DNA of 64,000 nucleotides from Platycnemis pennipes (Eukaryota > Arthropoda > Insecta > Odonata > Platycnemididae), in NCBI GenBank assembly GCA_933228895.1, contig OW121856.1:17129805-17193804 (forward strand), in the 5' to 3' direction. The position numbers were made by a program, and so were the translations under genes. The notes below the pieces were generated by a model that saw nothing but the letters and a program-made list of their open reading frames with translations, did no database searches and was not told the origin of the DNA. Shown piece after piece: positions 12,881 to 26,125 of the stretch (positions within the stretch are counted from its first letter, which is position 1; every line of letters starts with the position of its first letter).

Positions 12881-14628
12881 CCCTGAAATATATTGCATTA
12901 TTTCGATGAACTGTTACAAAATGAGGCATTGGTGTCAATTATAGGTAAAAAAAATAGCGGTATAAAAAAAATTATTTGGAAGAATTTCATTTTTGAGTGA
13001 ACTCCTCGAAGTAGGATTAATTTATTTTACCCTCAATTTCGCAATATTTCTGTGACTGTTGTAATTAAGGCGATGGCGTCAAATATATGTAAAAAAACAG
13101 CTGTATAAAAAAATTTTGCTAGAAGAATTACATTTTTGAGCGAACGCCTTTAAGTAGGATTTAATTATTTCATCTTGAAATTTTGCAACATTTTGGTGAA
13201 GTGGTATATTATGAGGCATTTGCGCCAATAACAGGTAAAAAATCAGCTGTGTAAAACAATTTAGTTGTAAGAATTTCATTTTTGAGCTAACGCTTCTAAT
13301 AGGATTTATTTAATTCACCCTGAAATATATTGCATTATTTCGATGAACTGTTACAAAATGAGGCATTGGTGTCAATTATAGGTAAAAAAAATAGCGGTAT
13401 AAAAAAAATTATTTGGAAGAATTTCATTTTTGAGTGAACTCCTCGAAGTAGGATTAATTTATTTTACCCTCAATTTCGCAATATTTCTGTGACTGTTGTA
13501 ATTAAGGCGATGGCGTCAAATATAGGTAAAAACTGGCTGTATAAAAAATTTTTGTTGGAAGAATTTCATTTTTGAGCGAACGCCTTTAAGTAGGATTAAA
13601 CTATTTCATCTTGAAATTTTGCAATATTTTGGTGAAGTGTTATATTATGAGGCGTTAGCGCCAATTATAGGTAAAAAATCAGCTGTGTAAAACACTTGAG
13701 TTGTAAGAATTTCATTTTTGAGCTAACGCCTCTAAATAGGATTTATTTAATTCACCCTGAAATATATTGCATTATTTCGATGAACTGTTACAAAATGAGG
13801 CATTGGTGTCAATTATAGGTAAAAAAAATAGCGGTATAAAAAAAATTATTTGGAAGAATTTCATTTTTGAGTGAACTCCTCGAAGTAGGATTAATTTATT
13901 TTACCCTCAATTTCGCAATATTTCTGTGACTGTTGTAATTAAGGCGATGGCGTAAAATATAGGTAAAAACTGGCTGTATAAAAAATTTTTGTTGGAAGAA
14001 TTTCATTTTTGAGCGAACGCCTTTAAGTAGGATTAAACTATTTCATCTTGAAATTTTGCAATATTTTGGTGAAGTGTTATATTATGAGGCGTTAGCGCCA
14101 ATTATAGGTAAAAAATCAGCTGTGTAAAACACTTTAGTTGTAAGAATTTCATTTTTGAGCTAACGCCTCTAAATAGGATTTATTTAATTCACCCTGAAAT
14201 ATATTGCATTATTTCGATGAACTGTTACAAAATGAGGCATTGGTGTCAATTATAGGTAAAAAAAATAGCGGTATAAAAAAAATTATTTGGAAGAATTTCA
14301 TTTTTGAGTGAACTCCTCGAAGTAGGATTAATTTATTTTACCCTCAATTTCGCAATATTTCTGTGACTGTTGTAATTAAGGCGATGGCGTCAAATATATG
14401 TAAAAAAACAGCTGTATAAAAAAATTTTGCTAGAAGAATTACATTTTTGAGCGAACGCCTTTAAGTAGGATTTAATTATTTCATCTTGAAATTTTGCAAC
14501 ATTTTGGTGAAGTGGTATATTATGAGGCATTTGCGCCAATAACAGGTAAAAAATCAGCTGTGTAAAACAATTTAGTTGTAAGAATTTCATTTTTGAGCTA
14601 ACGCTTCTAATAGGATTTATTTATTTCA
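12881..14628. repeat. Higher-order satellite repeat, exact 437-bp trimer in four copies
   Basis: The variant cctgaaatatattgcattat begins at 12,881, 13,318, 13,755 and 14,192, exactly 437 bp apart each time, and the array leaves this register at 14,629. Each unit is three monomers. Units 1 and 4 are nearly identical: the same 66-codon open frame appears at 13,079-13,279 and 14,390-14,590, 1,311 bp (3 x 437) apart. Confidence 0.95.
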
Positions 14629-17600
14629 CCCTGAAATTTTGCATTATTTAGTTGAACTGTTTTAAAATGAGGCGATGGCGTCAATTATAGGTAAAAAAAT
14701 AGCGGTATAAAAACAATTATTTGGAAGAATTTCATTTTTGAGCGAACGCCTCGAAGTAAGATTTATTTTTTTCACCGTGAAATTTTGCATTATTTTCGGT
14801 GAACTGTTGTAAAATAAGGTGATAGCGTCAATTATATGGAAAAAACCGCTGTATAAAAATATTTAGTTGGAAGAATTTCATTTTTTAGCGAACGCCTCTA
14901 AGTAGGATTTATTTTTTTCACCCTGAAATTTTGCATTATTTCGGTGAACTGTTATAAAATGAGACGATGGCGTCAATTACCAGTAAAAAACAGCTGTATA
15001 AAAAAATTTAGTTAGAAGAATTTCATTTTTGTTCGAACGCCTCTAAATATTATTTATTTATTTCACCCTGAAATTTTGCATTATTTTGGTTAACTGTTAT
15101 AAAATGAAGCGATGGCGTCAATTATACGTAAAAATCAGCTGCATAAAAACATTTGGTTAGGAGAATTTCATTTTTGAGCGAACGCCTTTAAGTACGATTT
15201 GTTTATTTCCCACTTAAGTTATGAATTATTTCGGTGAACTGTTAAAAAATGAGGCGATGACGTCAATATAGGTAAAAAACAGCTGTATAAAAAAATGTAG
15301 TTGGAAGAATTTCATTTTTGAGCGAACGCCTTTAAGTAGGATTTATTTATTTCACCCTGAAAATTTGGTATTTTTTCCGTGACCTATTGAAAAATGAGGC
15401 AATAACGTCAAATCCAATTAAAAAAACAGGTGTATAAAAAAAATTAGTTGAAAGAATTTCATTTTTGAGCTAACGTCTCTAAATAGGATTTATTTATTTC
15501 ACCTTGAAATTTTGCATTATTTCGGTGAACTGTAATAAAATGAGGCGATGGCGTCTATTATAGGTAAAAAACAGCTGTATAAAAAAAATTAGTTGAAAGA
15601 ATTTCATTTTTGAGCTAACGTCTCTAAATAGGATTTATTTATTTCACCTTGAAATTTTGCATTATATCGGTGAACTGTTATAAAATGAGGCGATGGCGTC
15701 AATTACAAGCAAAAAACAGCTGTATAAAAAAATTTAGTTAGAAGAATTTCATTTTTGTTCCAACGCCTCTAAATATTATTTATTTATTTCACCCTGAAAT
15801 TTTGCATTATTTTGGTTAACTGTTATAAAATGAAGCGATGGCGTCAATTATACGTAAAAATCAGCTGTATAAAAACATTTGGTCAGGAGAATTTCATTTT
15901 TGAGCGAACGCCTTTAAGTACGATTTGTTTTTTTCCCCCTTAAGTTTTGAATTATTTCGGTGAACTGTAATAAAACGAGGCGATGGCGTCAATATAGGTA
16001 AAAAACAGCTGTATAAAAAAATGTAGTTGGAAGAATTTCATTTTTGAGCGAACGCTTTTAAGTAGGATTTATTTATTTCACCCTGAAAATTTGGTATTTT
16101 TTCGGTGAACTGTTGTAAAATAAGGTGATAGCGTCAATTATATGGAAAAGACCGCTGTATAAAAATATTTAGTTGGAAGAATTTCATTTTTGAGCGAACG
16201 CTTTTAAGTAGGATTTATTTATTTCACCCTGAAAATTTTGCATTATTTTCGGTGAACTGTTGTAAAATAAGGTGATAGCGTCAATTATATGGAAAAAACC
16301 GCTGTATAAAAATATTTAGTTGGAAGAATTTCATTTTTGAGCGAACGCCTCTAAGTAGGATTTATTTTTTTCACCCTGAAATTTTGCATTATTTCTGTGA
16401 ACAGCTATAAAATGAGGCGGAGGCGTCAATTTTAAGTGAAAAAACAGCTGTATTTATAAATTAAGTTGGAAGAATTTCATTTTTGAGCGAACGCCTCTAA
16501 GTAGGATTTATTTATTTCACCCTGAAATTTTGCATTATTTCGGTGAACTGTTATAAAATGAGGCGATGGCGTCAATTACCAGTAAAAAACAGCTGTATAA
16601 AAAAATTTAGTTAGAAGAATTTCATTTTTGTTCGAACGCCTCTAAATATTATTTATTTATTTCACCCTGAAATTTTGCATTATTTTGGTTAACTGTTATA
16701 AAATGAAGCGATGGCGTCAATTATACGTAAAAATCAGCTGCATAAAAACATTTGGTTAGGAGAATTTCATTTTTGAGCGAACGCCTTTAAGTACAATTTG
16801 TTTATTTCCCCCTTAAGTTATGAATTATTTCGGTGAACTGTTAAAAAATGAGGCGATGACGTCAATATAGGTAAAAAAAACAGCTGTATAAAAAAGTGTA
16901 GTTGGAAGAATTTCATTTTTGAGCGAACGCCTTTAAGTAGGATTTATTTATTTCACCCTGAAAATTTGGTATTTTTTCCGTGACCTATTGAAAAATGAGG
17001 CAATAACGTCAAATCCAATTAAAAAAACAGGTGTATAAAAAAAATTAGTTGAAAGAATTTCATTTTTGAGCTAACGTCTCTAAATAGGATTTATTTATTT
17101 CACCTTGAAATTTTGCATTATATCGGTGAACTGTTATAAAATGAGGCGATGGCGTCAATTACAAGTAAAAAACAGCTGTATAAAAAAATTTGGTCAGGAG
17201 AATTTCATTTTTGAGCGAACGCCTTTAAGTACGATTTGTTTTTTTCCCCCTTAAGTTTTGAATTATTTCGGTGAACTGTAATAAAACGAGGCGATGGCGT
17301 CAATATAGGTAAACAACAGCTGTATAAAAAAATGTAGTTGGAAGAATTTCATTTTTGAGCGAACGCTTTTAAGTAGGATTTATTTATTTCACCCTGAAAA
17401 TTTGGTATTTTTTCGGTGAACTGTTGTAAAATAAGGTGATAGCGTCAATTATATGGAAAAAACCGCTGTATAAAAATATTTAGTTGGAAGAATTTCATTT
17501 TTGAGCGAACGCCTCTAAGTAGGATTTATTTTTTTCACCCTGAAATTTTGCATTATTTCTGTGAACAGCTATAAAATGAGGCGGAGGCGTCAATTTTAAG

Positions 17601-18792
17601 TGAAAAAACAGCTGTATATATAAATTTAGTTGGAAGAATTTCATTTTTGAGCGAACGCCTCTAAGTAGGATTTATTTATTTCACCCTGAAATTTTGCATT
17701 ATTTCGGTGAACTGTTATAAAATGAACGATGGCGTCAATTATGCGTAAAAATCAGCTGCATAAAAACATTTGGTTAGGAGAATTTCATTTTTGAGCGAAC
17801 GCCTTTAAGTACGATTTGTTTATTTCCCCCTTAAGTTATGAATTATTTCGGTGAACTGTTAAAAAATGAGGCGATGACGTCAATATAGGTAAAAAACAGC
17901 TGTATAAAAAAATGTAGTTGGAAGAATTTCATTTTTGAGCGAACGCCTTTAAGTAGGATTTATTTATTTCACCCTGAAAATTTGGTATTTTTTCCGTGAC
18001 CTATTGAAAAATGAGGCAATAACGTCAAATCCAATTAAAAAAACAGCTGTATAAAAAAAAATTAGTTGAAAGAATTTCATTTTTGAGCTAACGTCTCTAA
18101 ATAGGATTTATTTATTTCACCTTGAACTTTTGCATTATTTCGGTGAACTGTAATAAAATGAGGTGATGGCGTCTATTATAGGTAAAAAACAGCTGTATAA
18201 AAAAAATTAGTTGAAAGAATTTCATTTTTGAGCTAACGTCTCTAAATAGGATTTATTTATTTCACCTTGAAATTTCGCATTATATCGGTGAACTGTTATA
18301 AAATGAGGCGATGGCGTCAATTACAAGTAAAAAACAGCTGTATAAAAAAATTTGGTCAGGAGAATTTCATTTTTGAGCGAACGCCTTTAAGTACGATTTG
18401 TTTTTTTCCCCCTTAAGTTTTGTATTATTTCGGTGAACTGTAATAAAACGAGGCGATGGCGTCAATTATATGGAAAAAACCGCTGTATAAAAATATTTAG
18501 TTGGATGAATTTCATTTTTGAGCGAACGCTTTTAAGTAGGATTTATTTATTTCACCATGAAAATTTTGCATTATTTTCGGTGAACTGTCGTAAAATAAGG
18601 TAATAGCGTCAATTATATGGAAAAAACCGCTGTATAAAAATATTTAGTTGGATGAATTTCATTTTTGAGCGAACGCCTCTAAGTAGGATTTATTTTTTTC
18701 ACCATGAAATTTTGCATTATTTCTGTGAACAGCTATAAAATGAGGCGGAGGCGTCAATTTTAAGTGAAAAAACAGCTGTATATATAAATTTA

Positions 18793-21700
18793 GTTGGAAG
18801 AATTTCATTTTTGAGCGAACGCCTTTAAGTAGGATTTATTTATTTCACCCTGAAAATTTGGTATTTTTTCCGTGACCTATTGAAAAATGAGGCAATAACG
18901 TCAAATCCAATTAAAAAAACAGCTGTATAAAAAAAAATTAGTTGAAAGAATTTCATTTTTGAGCTATCGTCTCTAAATAGGATTTATTTATTTCACCTTG
19001 AACTTTTGCATTATTTCGGTGAACTGTCATAAAATGAGGCGATGGCGTCTATTATAGGTAAAAAACAGCTGTATAAAAAAAATTAGTTGAAAGAATTTCA
19101 TTTTTGAGCTAACGTCTCTAAATAGGATTTATTTATTTCACCTTGAAATTTTGCATTATATCGGTGAACTGTTATAAAATGAGGCGATGGCGTCAATTAC
19201 AAGTAAAAAACAGCTGTATAAAAAAATTTAGTTAGAAGAATTTCATTTTTGTTCCAACGCCTCTAAATATTATTTATTTATTTCACCCTGAAATTTTGCA
19301 TTATTATTTTTGTTAACTGTTATAAAATGAAGCGATGGCATCAATTATACGTAAAAATCAGCTGCATAAAAACATTTGGTCAGGAGAATTTCATTTTTGA
19401 GCGAACGCCTTTAAGTACGATTTGTTTTTTTCCCCCTTAAGTTTTGAATTATTTCGGTGAACTGTAATAAAACGAGGCGATGGCGTCAATATAGGTAAAA
19501 AACAGCTGTATAAAAAAATGTAGTTGGAAGAATTTCATTTTTGAGCGAACGCTTTTAAGTAGGATTTATTTATTTCACCCTGAAAATTTGGTATTTTTTC
19601 GGTGACCTATTGAAAAATGAGCCAATACCGTCAAATACAATTAAAAACACAGCTGTATAAAAAAATTTAGTTGGAAGAATTTCATTTTTGTGCGAACGCC
19701 TCTAAGTAGGATTTATTTTTTTTTACCCTGAAATTTTGCATTATTTCTGTGAACAGCTATAAAATGAGGCGGAGGCGTCAATTTTAAGTGAAAAAACAGC
19801 TGTATATATAAATTTAGTTGGAAGAATTTCATTTTTGAGCGAACGCCTCTAAGTAGGATTTATTTATTTCACCCTGAAATTTTGCATTATTTAGGTGAAC
19901 TGTTTTAAGATGAGGCGATGGCGTCAATTATAGGTAAAAAACAGCTGCATAAAAAAATTTGATTGGAATAATTTCATTTTTGAGCAAACGCCTTAAAAAA
20001 AGGATCTATTTTTTTACCCTGAAATTTTGCATTATTTCGGTGAACTGTTATAAATGAGTCGATGACGTCAATTATATGTAAAAAAAACTTTGTATAAAAC
20101 ATTAAGTTTGAAGAATTTCATTTTTGAGCGAACGCCTCGAAGTAAGATTTATTCATTTTGCCCTAAATTTTGCATTATTTTTTTGAACTTTTGTAATAAG
20201 GCGATGGCGTCAATTATGGGTAAAAAACTGCCTAATAAAAAAATTCAGTTGGAAGAATTTCATTATTGAGCGAACGCCTTTAAGTAGGATTTATTTATTT
20301 CACCTTGAAATTTTGCATTATTTCGGTGAACTGTTAAAAAATGAGGTGATGACGTCAATATAGGTAAAAAACAGCTGTATAAAAAAATGTAGTTGGAAGA
20401 ATTTCATTTTTGAGCGAACGCCTTTAAGTAGGATTTATTTATTTCACCCTGAAAATTTGGTATTTTTTCCGTGACCTATTGAAAAATGAGGCAATAACGT
20501 CAAATCCAATTAAAAAAACAGCTGTATAAAAAAAAATTAGTTGAAAGAATTTCATTTTTGAGCTATCGTCTCTAAATAGGATTTATTTATTTCACCTTGA
20601 ACTTTTGCATTATTTCGGTGAACTGTCATAAAATGAGGCGATGGCGTCTATTATAGGTAAAAAACAGCTGTATAAAAAAAATTAGTTGAAAGAATTTCAT
20701 TTTTGAGCTAACGTCTCTAAATAGGATTTATTTATTTCACCTTGAAATTTTGCATTATATCGGTGAACTGTTATAAAATGAGGCGATGGCGTCAATTACA
20801 AGTAAAAAACAGCTGTATAAAAAAATTTAGTTAGAAGAATTTCATTTTTGTTCCAACGCCTCTAAATATTATTTATTTATTTCACCCTGAAATTTTGCAT
20901 TATTATTTTTGTTAACTGTTATAAAATGAAGCGATGGCATCAATTATACGTAAAAATCAGCTGCATAAAAACATTTGGTCAGGAGAATTTCATTTTTGAG
21001 CGAACGCCTTTAAGTACGATTTGTTTTTTTCCCCCTTAAGTTTTGAATTATTTCGGTGAACTGTAATAAAACGAGGCGATGGCGTCAATATAGGTAAAAA
21101 ACAGCTGTATAAAAAAATGTAGTTGGAAGAATTTCATTTTTGAGCGAACGCTTTTAAGTAGGATTTATTTATTTCACCCTGAAAATTTGGTATTTTTTCG
21201 GTGACCTATTGAAAAATGAGCCAATACCGTCAAATACAATTAAAAACACAGCTGTATAAAAAAATTTAGTTGGAAGAATTTCATTTTTGTGCGAACGCCT
21301 CTAAGTAGGATTTATTTTTTTTTACCCTGAAATTTTGCATTATTTCTGTGAACAGCTATAAAATGAGGCGGAGGCGTCAATTTTAAGTGAAAAAACAGCT
21401 GTATATATAAATTTAGTTGGAAGAATTTCATTTTTGAGCGAACGCCTCTAAGTAGGATTTATTTATTTCACCCTGAAATTTTGCATTATTTAGGTGAACT
21501 GTTTTAAGATGAGGCGATGGCGTCAATTATAGGTAAAAAACAGCTGCATAAAAAAATTTGATTGGAATAATTTCATTTTTGAGCAAACGCCTTAAAAAAA
21601 GGATCTATTTTTTTACCCTGAAATTTTGCATTATTTCGGTGAACTGTTATAAATGAGTCGATGACGTCAATTATATGTAAAAAAAACTTTGTATAAAACA

Positions 21701-21930
21701 TTAAGTTTGAAGGATTTCATTTTTGAGCGAACGCCTCGAAGTAAGATTTATTCATTTTGCCCTAAATTTTGCATTATTTTTTTGAACTTTTGTAATAAGG
21801 CGATGGCGTCAATTATGGGTAAAAAACTGCCTAATAAAAAAATTCAGTTGGAAGAATTTCATTATTGAGCGAACGCCTTTAAGTAGGATTTATTTATTTC
21901 ACCTTGAAATTTTGCATTATTTCGGTGAAC
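18793..21930. repeat. Higher-order satellite repeat, 1,599-bp 11-mer in tandem duplication
   Basis: Copy 1 is about 18,793-20,391 and copy 2 about 20,392-21,930. Markers recur exactly 1,599 bp apart: gagctatcgt at 18,961 and 20,560, and ttcatttttgtgcgaacgcc at 19,681 and 21,280. I saw only isolated differences, such as gaagaatttc against gaaggatttc near 21,710. That indicates a very recent unequal exchange, or possibly an assembly duplication. Confidence 0.92.
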
Positions 21931-23804
21931 TGTAATAAAATGAGGCAATGGCGTCTATTATAGGTAAAAAACAGCTGTATAAAAAAAATTAGTTGGAAGA
22001 ATTTCATTTTTGAGCTAACGTCTCTAAATAGGATTTATTTATTTCACCCTGAAATTTTGCATTATTTCGGTGAACTGTTATAAAATGAGGCGATGGCGTC
22101 AATTACCAGTAAAAAACAGCTGTATAAAAAAATTTAGTTAGAAGAATTTCATTTTTGTTCGAACGCCTCTAAATATTATTTATTTATTTCACCCTGAAAT
22201 TTTGCATTATTTTGGTTAACTGTTATAAAATGAAGCGATGGCGTCAATTATACGTAAAAATCAGCTGCATAAAAACATTTGGTTAGGAGAATTTCATTTT
22301 TGAGCGAACGCCTTTAAGTACGATTTGTTTATTTCCCCCTTAAGTTATGAATTATGTCGGTGAACTGTTATAAAATGAGGCGATGTCGTCAATATAGGTA
22401 AAAAACAGCTGTATAAAAAAATGTAGTTGGAAGAATTTCATTTTTGAGCGAACGCCTTTAAGTAGGATTTATTTATTTCACCCTGAAAATTTGGTATTTT
22501 TTCGGTGACCTATTGAAAAATGAGGCAATAACGTCAAATCCAATTAAAAAAACAGCTGTATAAAAAAATTTATTTGGAAGAATTTCATTTTTGTGCGAAC
22601 TCCTCTAAGTAGGATATTTTTTTTAACCCTGAAATTTTGCATTATTTCTGTGAGCAGCTATAAAATGAGGCGGAGGCGTCAATTTTAAGTGAAAAAACAG
22701 CTGTATATATAAATTTAGTTGAAGAATTTCATTTTTGAGCGAACGTCTCTAAAAAGGATTCATTTATTTCACTTTGAAATTTTGCATTATTTCGGTTAAC
22801 TGTTATAAAGTGAAGCGATGGCGTCAATTATACGTAAAAATCAGTTGTATAAAAAAATTTAGTTGGGAGAATTTCATTTTTGAGCGTACGGCTTTAAGTA
22901 GGATTTATTTATTTCAACCTGAAATTTTGTATTATTGCGGTGAACTGTTATAAAATGAGGCGATGGAGTATATTATAGGTAAATAAACAGCTGTATAAAA
23001 AAATTTAGTTGAAAGAATTTCATTTTTGAGAGAACGCCTCTAAATATGATTTATTTTTTTACACCTGAAATTTTGCATTATTTCGGTGACCTTGTATAAA
23101 ATGAGGCGTTGGCGAAAATTATTGGTGAAAAATAGCAGCATAAAAAAATTAAGTTGGAAGAATTTCATTCTTGAGCGAACGCCTTTAACTATGTTTGATT
23201 TAATTTACCCTGAAATTTTGCATTATTTCGGTGATCTGTTAAAAAATGTCGCGATGGCTTCAATTATAGTTCAAAAAAACAGCTGTGTAAAAAAATTTAT
23301 GTGGGAGAATTTAATTTTTGATCAAATGCTTTAAGTTGGATTTATTTATTTTACCCTTGAAATTTTGCATTTTTTCGGTGAACTGTTATAAAATGAGGCG
23401 ATGGCGTCAATTTAAGGTAAAAACACGTGTATAAAAAAATTTGGTTGGAAGAATTTCATTTTTGAGCGAACGCTTTGAAGTAGGATTTATTTATTTTACC
23501 CTAAATTTTACAATATTTCTGTGACTGTTGTAAATAAGGAGATGGCGTGAATTATAGGTAAAAAAACAGATGATAAAAAAAATTAGTTGGAGGAATTTCA
23601 TTGTTGAGCAAACGTCTCTAACAAGGAGGCATCGCGAGAGTGATGTTCGGGATCCGAATGCCGATGTTATTTTCTGAAACTATAAAGGAAATGTAGAAAA
23701 AGTGTCACGGCTTTCTTCCCCATAGGCCCGGGTTCGAGAGATATAAGCAAGTAAAGATTTGGCGCGGGATGAGTACCTTGAATGAGGGTGCGTCTCCAAC
23801 AACC

Positions 23805-23880
23805 GCCGTGGCCGAGTGCGTTGAAGTGCTAGGCATATAGATTTTGCCCCGAGCGATCTGGGTTCGAGTCCCGGTGAAGT
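23805..23880 (+). ncRNA. tRNA-like Pol III unit in left arm of foldback element
   Basis: Begins GCCGTGGCCGAGTGCG, which holds an A-box-like TGGCCGAGTGCG, and has a perfect B box GGTTCGAGTCC at 23,861-23,871. Overall spacing resembles a class II (Ser/Leu-type) tRNA. The acceptor 3' half does not pair well, so this is a tRNA-derived sequence and not a working tRNA gene. It points inward, towards the core. Confidence 0.65.
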
Positions 23881-24180
23881 CAATTTTCTTTTCTTTCTTA
23901 TAATTTAAGGAATCAATGTTACAACCAATCCCCATTCATTTAAGTCAGTTACGTTAGTATTTTTTTGTATTTTCAACTCATTTTATGGATTTTCAATGGA
24001 CCGAGGACTTGCGACGCGAATTAGGGGATTTTATTTTCCCATTTCAGGCTCACATGCTGCCCGACGCATTAGGTTTGAATTTCGAAGATCCGTGAATACT
24101 TCTATGAATACCAAGGGCTTAAATTGTTCGCTGGACTACCTCAAGACCGTAAAGAATGAACTAAATGCTTATTACACTGC

Positions 24181-25566
24181 GATGGTTGCCCTCGTAAATT
24201 CCTCGGAACTGCCCTAGAATTTTCATTTTTATCACTTTATTTTTCCTTAAATAGTGAGCATGATATCGGCAGAAAATAGAAGGGCATGTGAAACACATTT
24301 AAAACAATTTTCTCAAGGTACAACGTGTTTTATTGAAGTGAACCCTTATCGTGGGCGACGGGAAGATTTTGAATTCCTACACAAATAAATATGATATAGG
24401 GATAAAAATATTTTTCTTCCCACCTCATGTTTTCTTTCGGTTCAATGAATGAATTTAAATTTTCATTCGTGGCATGTAATTGCCCATTATTTGATTATAG
24501 GCTTTGATAAAACTTTTGAAGTAAGGTATATTCCTTCATCTCGGGAATCGTTGTTACATACCCAATCCCATACAATTAAGTCAGTTACAATAGTATTTTT
24601 CTATCTTCAGCGTATTTTTATTGATTTTCAATGGACCTCCGAATGATGACTTCACACGCGAATGTGGGGACGTATATAACGACACGTGAAATTCCAGGTA
24701 ATGCGTTCTTCTACGCCCCAGCCATTGCACCCTCAACCCATTCATATATTTTTTATCTCAACTCTTTCTTGTCACCAAATAAACACAACTGGCTATCCTC
24801 AAATTCAGTTACTAACCCTAGCCAGCTTCCCCCTTTTACCCTTTAGGGGGCCGTCAAGTGCAATGACCCTGGGTTCCAGTAGTCTCCTCAAAGCGGTCTC
24901 GAAGTCTTCTTTGTCTATCTTTCGCATCCATCTTCACACGGTTGGGCTTCGGTGCGTCATTGAGAGATAAGCGAGGGTCAGCTGTGGAGGAAGGGTTGCT
25001 GGGGTCGGAACTCTTTGAAGGGCGCAAGAAGGCATGTCATAAAGGAGACAGGGTGGATGGAAGGACATTCTGTAGTAAGGAGGGAGAATTTGTTGGAAAG
25101 ACAGTGGGTGGGCTGTGGAGAAATTCTAATGGAGGGAAAAGCCGGTGGAAATGCTAATATGAATAAAAGAATGTAGGAGTCGGAAAATTGCTGTTTGAGA
25201 CAACGTTTTTAGTGCTGGGAAGGGGTGTTCTCTACATACAGCAACGCGTGGCAGCTGTATTGGGCCGTCTATTTCACCAGTTTCAATCCAGCTCTTGATC
25301 AGTGAAGGTAAAGTGAAGCGTAGCTCAAGTTTCCTGCAGTAAGTCTTGTGCATTATTTAGTTTTCACCTATCTGCGGCGTTGTGTCGGGAGTTCTCGGAA
25401 GCTTAATGAAGAGTGTTCGAGAAATCTGTCCGTCGTCCAGTGACGGCTCCTCATTGTCAGACAATGATAATGACACTTCTCCATCGGTGTTGTCATCATC
25501 CCAAGAAGACAACACTGGTGCTGTGCGTTGCTTTGAAGGTGTGTAAAGTAGTGATTTTGATAATAA
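24181..25566. other. Core of the foldback element, no recognisable coding
   Basis: Contains a diverged direct copy of part of the arm. 24,537-24,665 matches 23,905-24,030, with shared blocks such as aagtcagttac, tagtatttttct and gattttcaatggacc. Otherwise it appears unique. Short open frames (24,686-24,970 and 24,942-25,157) show no family features. Confidence 0.6.
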
Positions 25567-25866
25567 GCAGTGTAATAAGCATTTAGTTCATTCTTTACGG
25601 TCTTGAGGTAGTCCAGCGAACAATTTAAGCCCTTGGTATTCATAGAAGTATTCACGGATCTTCGAAATTCAAACCTAATGCGTCGGGCAGCATGTGAGCC
25701 TGAAATGGGAAAATAAAATCCCCTAATTCGCGTCGCAAGTCCTCGGTCCATTGAAAATCCATAAAATGAGTTGAAAATACAAAAAAATACTAACGTAACT
25801 GACTTAAATGAATGGGGATTGGTTGTAACATTGATTCCTTAAATTATAAGAAAGAAAAGAAAATTG

Positions 25867-25942
25867 ACTTCACCGGGACTCGAACCCAGATCGCTCGGGG
25901 CAAAATCTATATGCCTAGCACTTCAACACACTCGGCCACGGC
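25867..25942 (-). ncRNA. tRNA-like Pol III unit in right arm of foldback element
   Basis: Mirror copy of the unit at 23,805-23,880 with the same B box on the minus strand. It differs by single bases (for example GAGTGTG against GAGTGCG in the A-box region). It also points inward, so transcripts from the two arms would converge. Confidence 0.65.
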
Positions 25943-26125
25943 TGTTGTTGGAGACGCACCCTCATTCAAGGTACTCATCCCGCGCCAAATCTTTACTTGC
26001 TTTTATCTCTCGAACCCGGGCCTATGGGGAAGAAAGCCATGACACTTTTTCTACATTTCCTTTATAGTTTCAGAAAATAACATCGGCATTCGGATCCCGA
26101 ACATCACTCTCGCGATGCCTCCTTG

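Larger units (their letters stand above)
12802..23621. repeat. Satellite array, block 2 (about 145-bp monomer, strong higher-order structure)
   Basis: The same monomer family as block 1 but far more homogeneous between distant units, so recently amplified. It contains the 437-bp and 1,599-bp higher-order units listed separately. The marker variant gaggcggaggcgtcaatttt recurs at 16,414, 17,578, 18,742, 19,766, 21,365 and 22,667, spaced 1,164, 1,164, 1,024, 1,599 and 1,302 bp, that is 8, 8, 7, 11 and 9 monomers. No genes are present. Confidence 0.97.
23622..26125. mobile_element. Foldback element with 559-bp inverted arms, 3-bp TAA duplication
   Basis: A 2,504-bp insertion in the satellite. 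The left arm 23,622-24,180 and right arm 25,567-26,125 are reverse complements of equal length, differing at only a handful of positions. The termini are CAAGGAGGCATCGCGAG at the left and its complement at the right. TAA flanks both ends (23,619-23,621 and 26,126-26,128), and removing the element plus one TAA restores the satellite string ctctaagtag. A 3-bp TAA duplication fits PIF/Harbinger-like DNA transposons, but the ends do not let me assign a superfamily. The 1,386-bp core (24,181-25,566) encodes no transposase I can recognise, so the element would be non-autonomous. Open frames in the arms (for example 25,368-25,751 minus) are paired shadows of the inverted repeat. Confidence 0.92.

Noticed and set aside
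13079..14590. Two identical 66-codon minus-strand frames 1,311 bp apart, as a possible duplicated gene
   Set aside because: They are the same segment of the 437-bp higher-order unit, three periods apart.
23680..26067. Paired frames in the foldback arms (67, 73, 76 and 127 codons) as a duplicated protein
   Set aside because: They appear because the two arms are reverse complements, and one runs through the tRNA-like unit.
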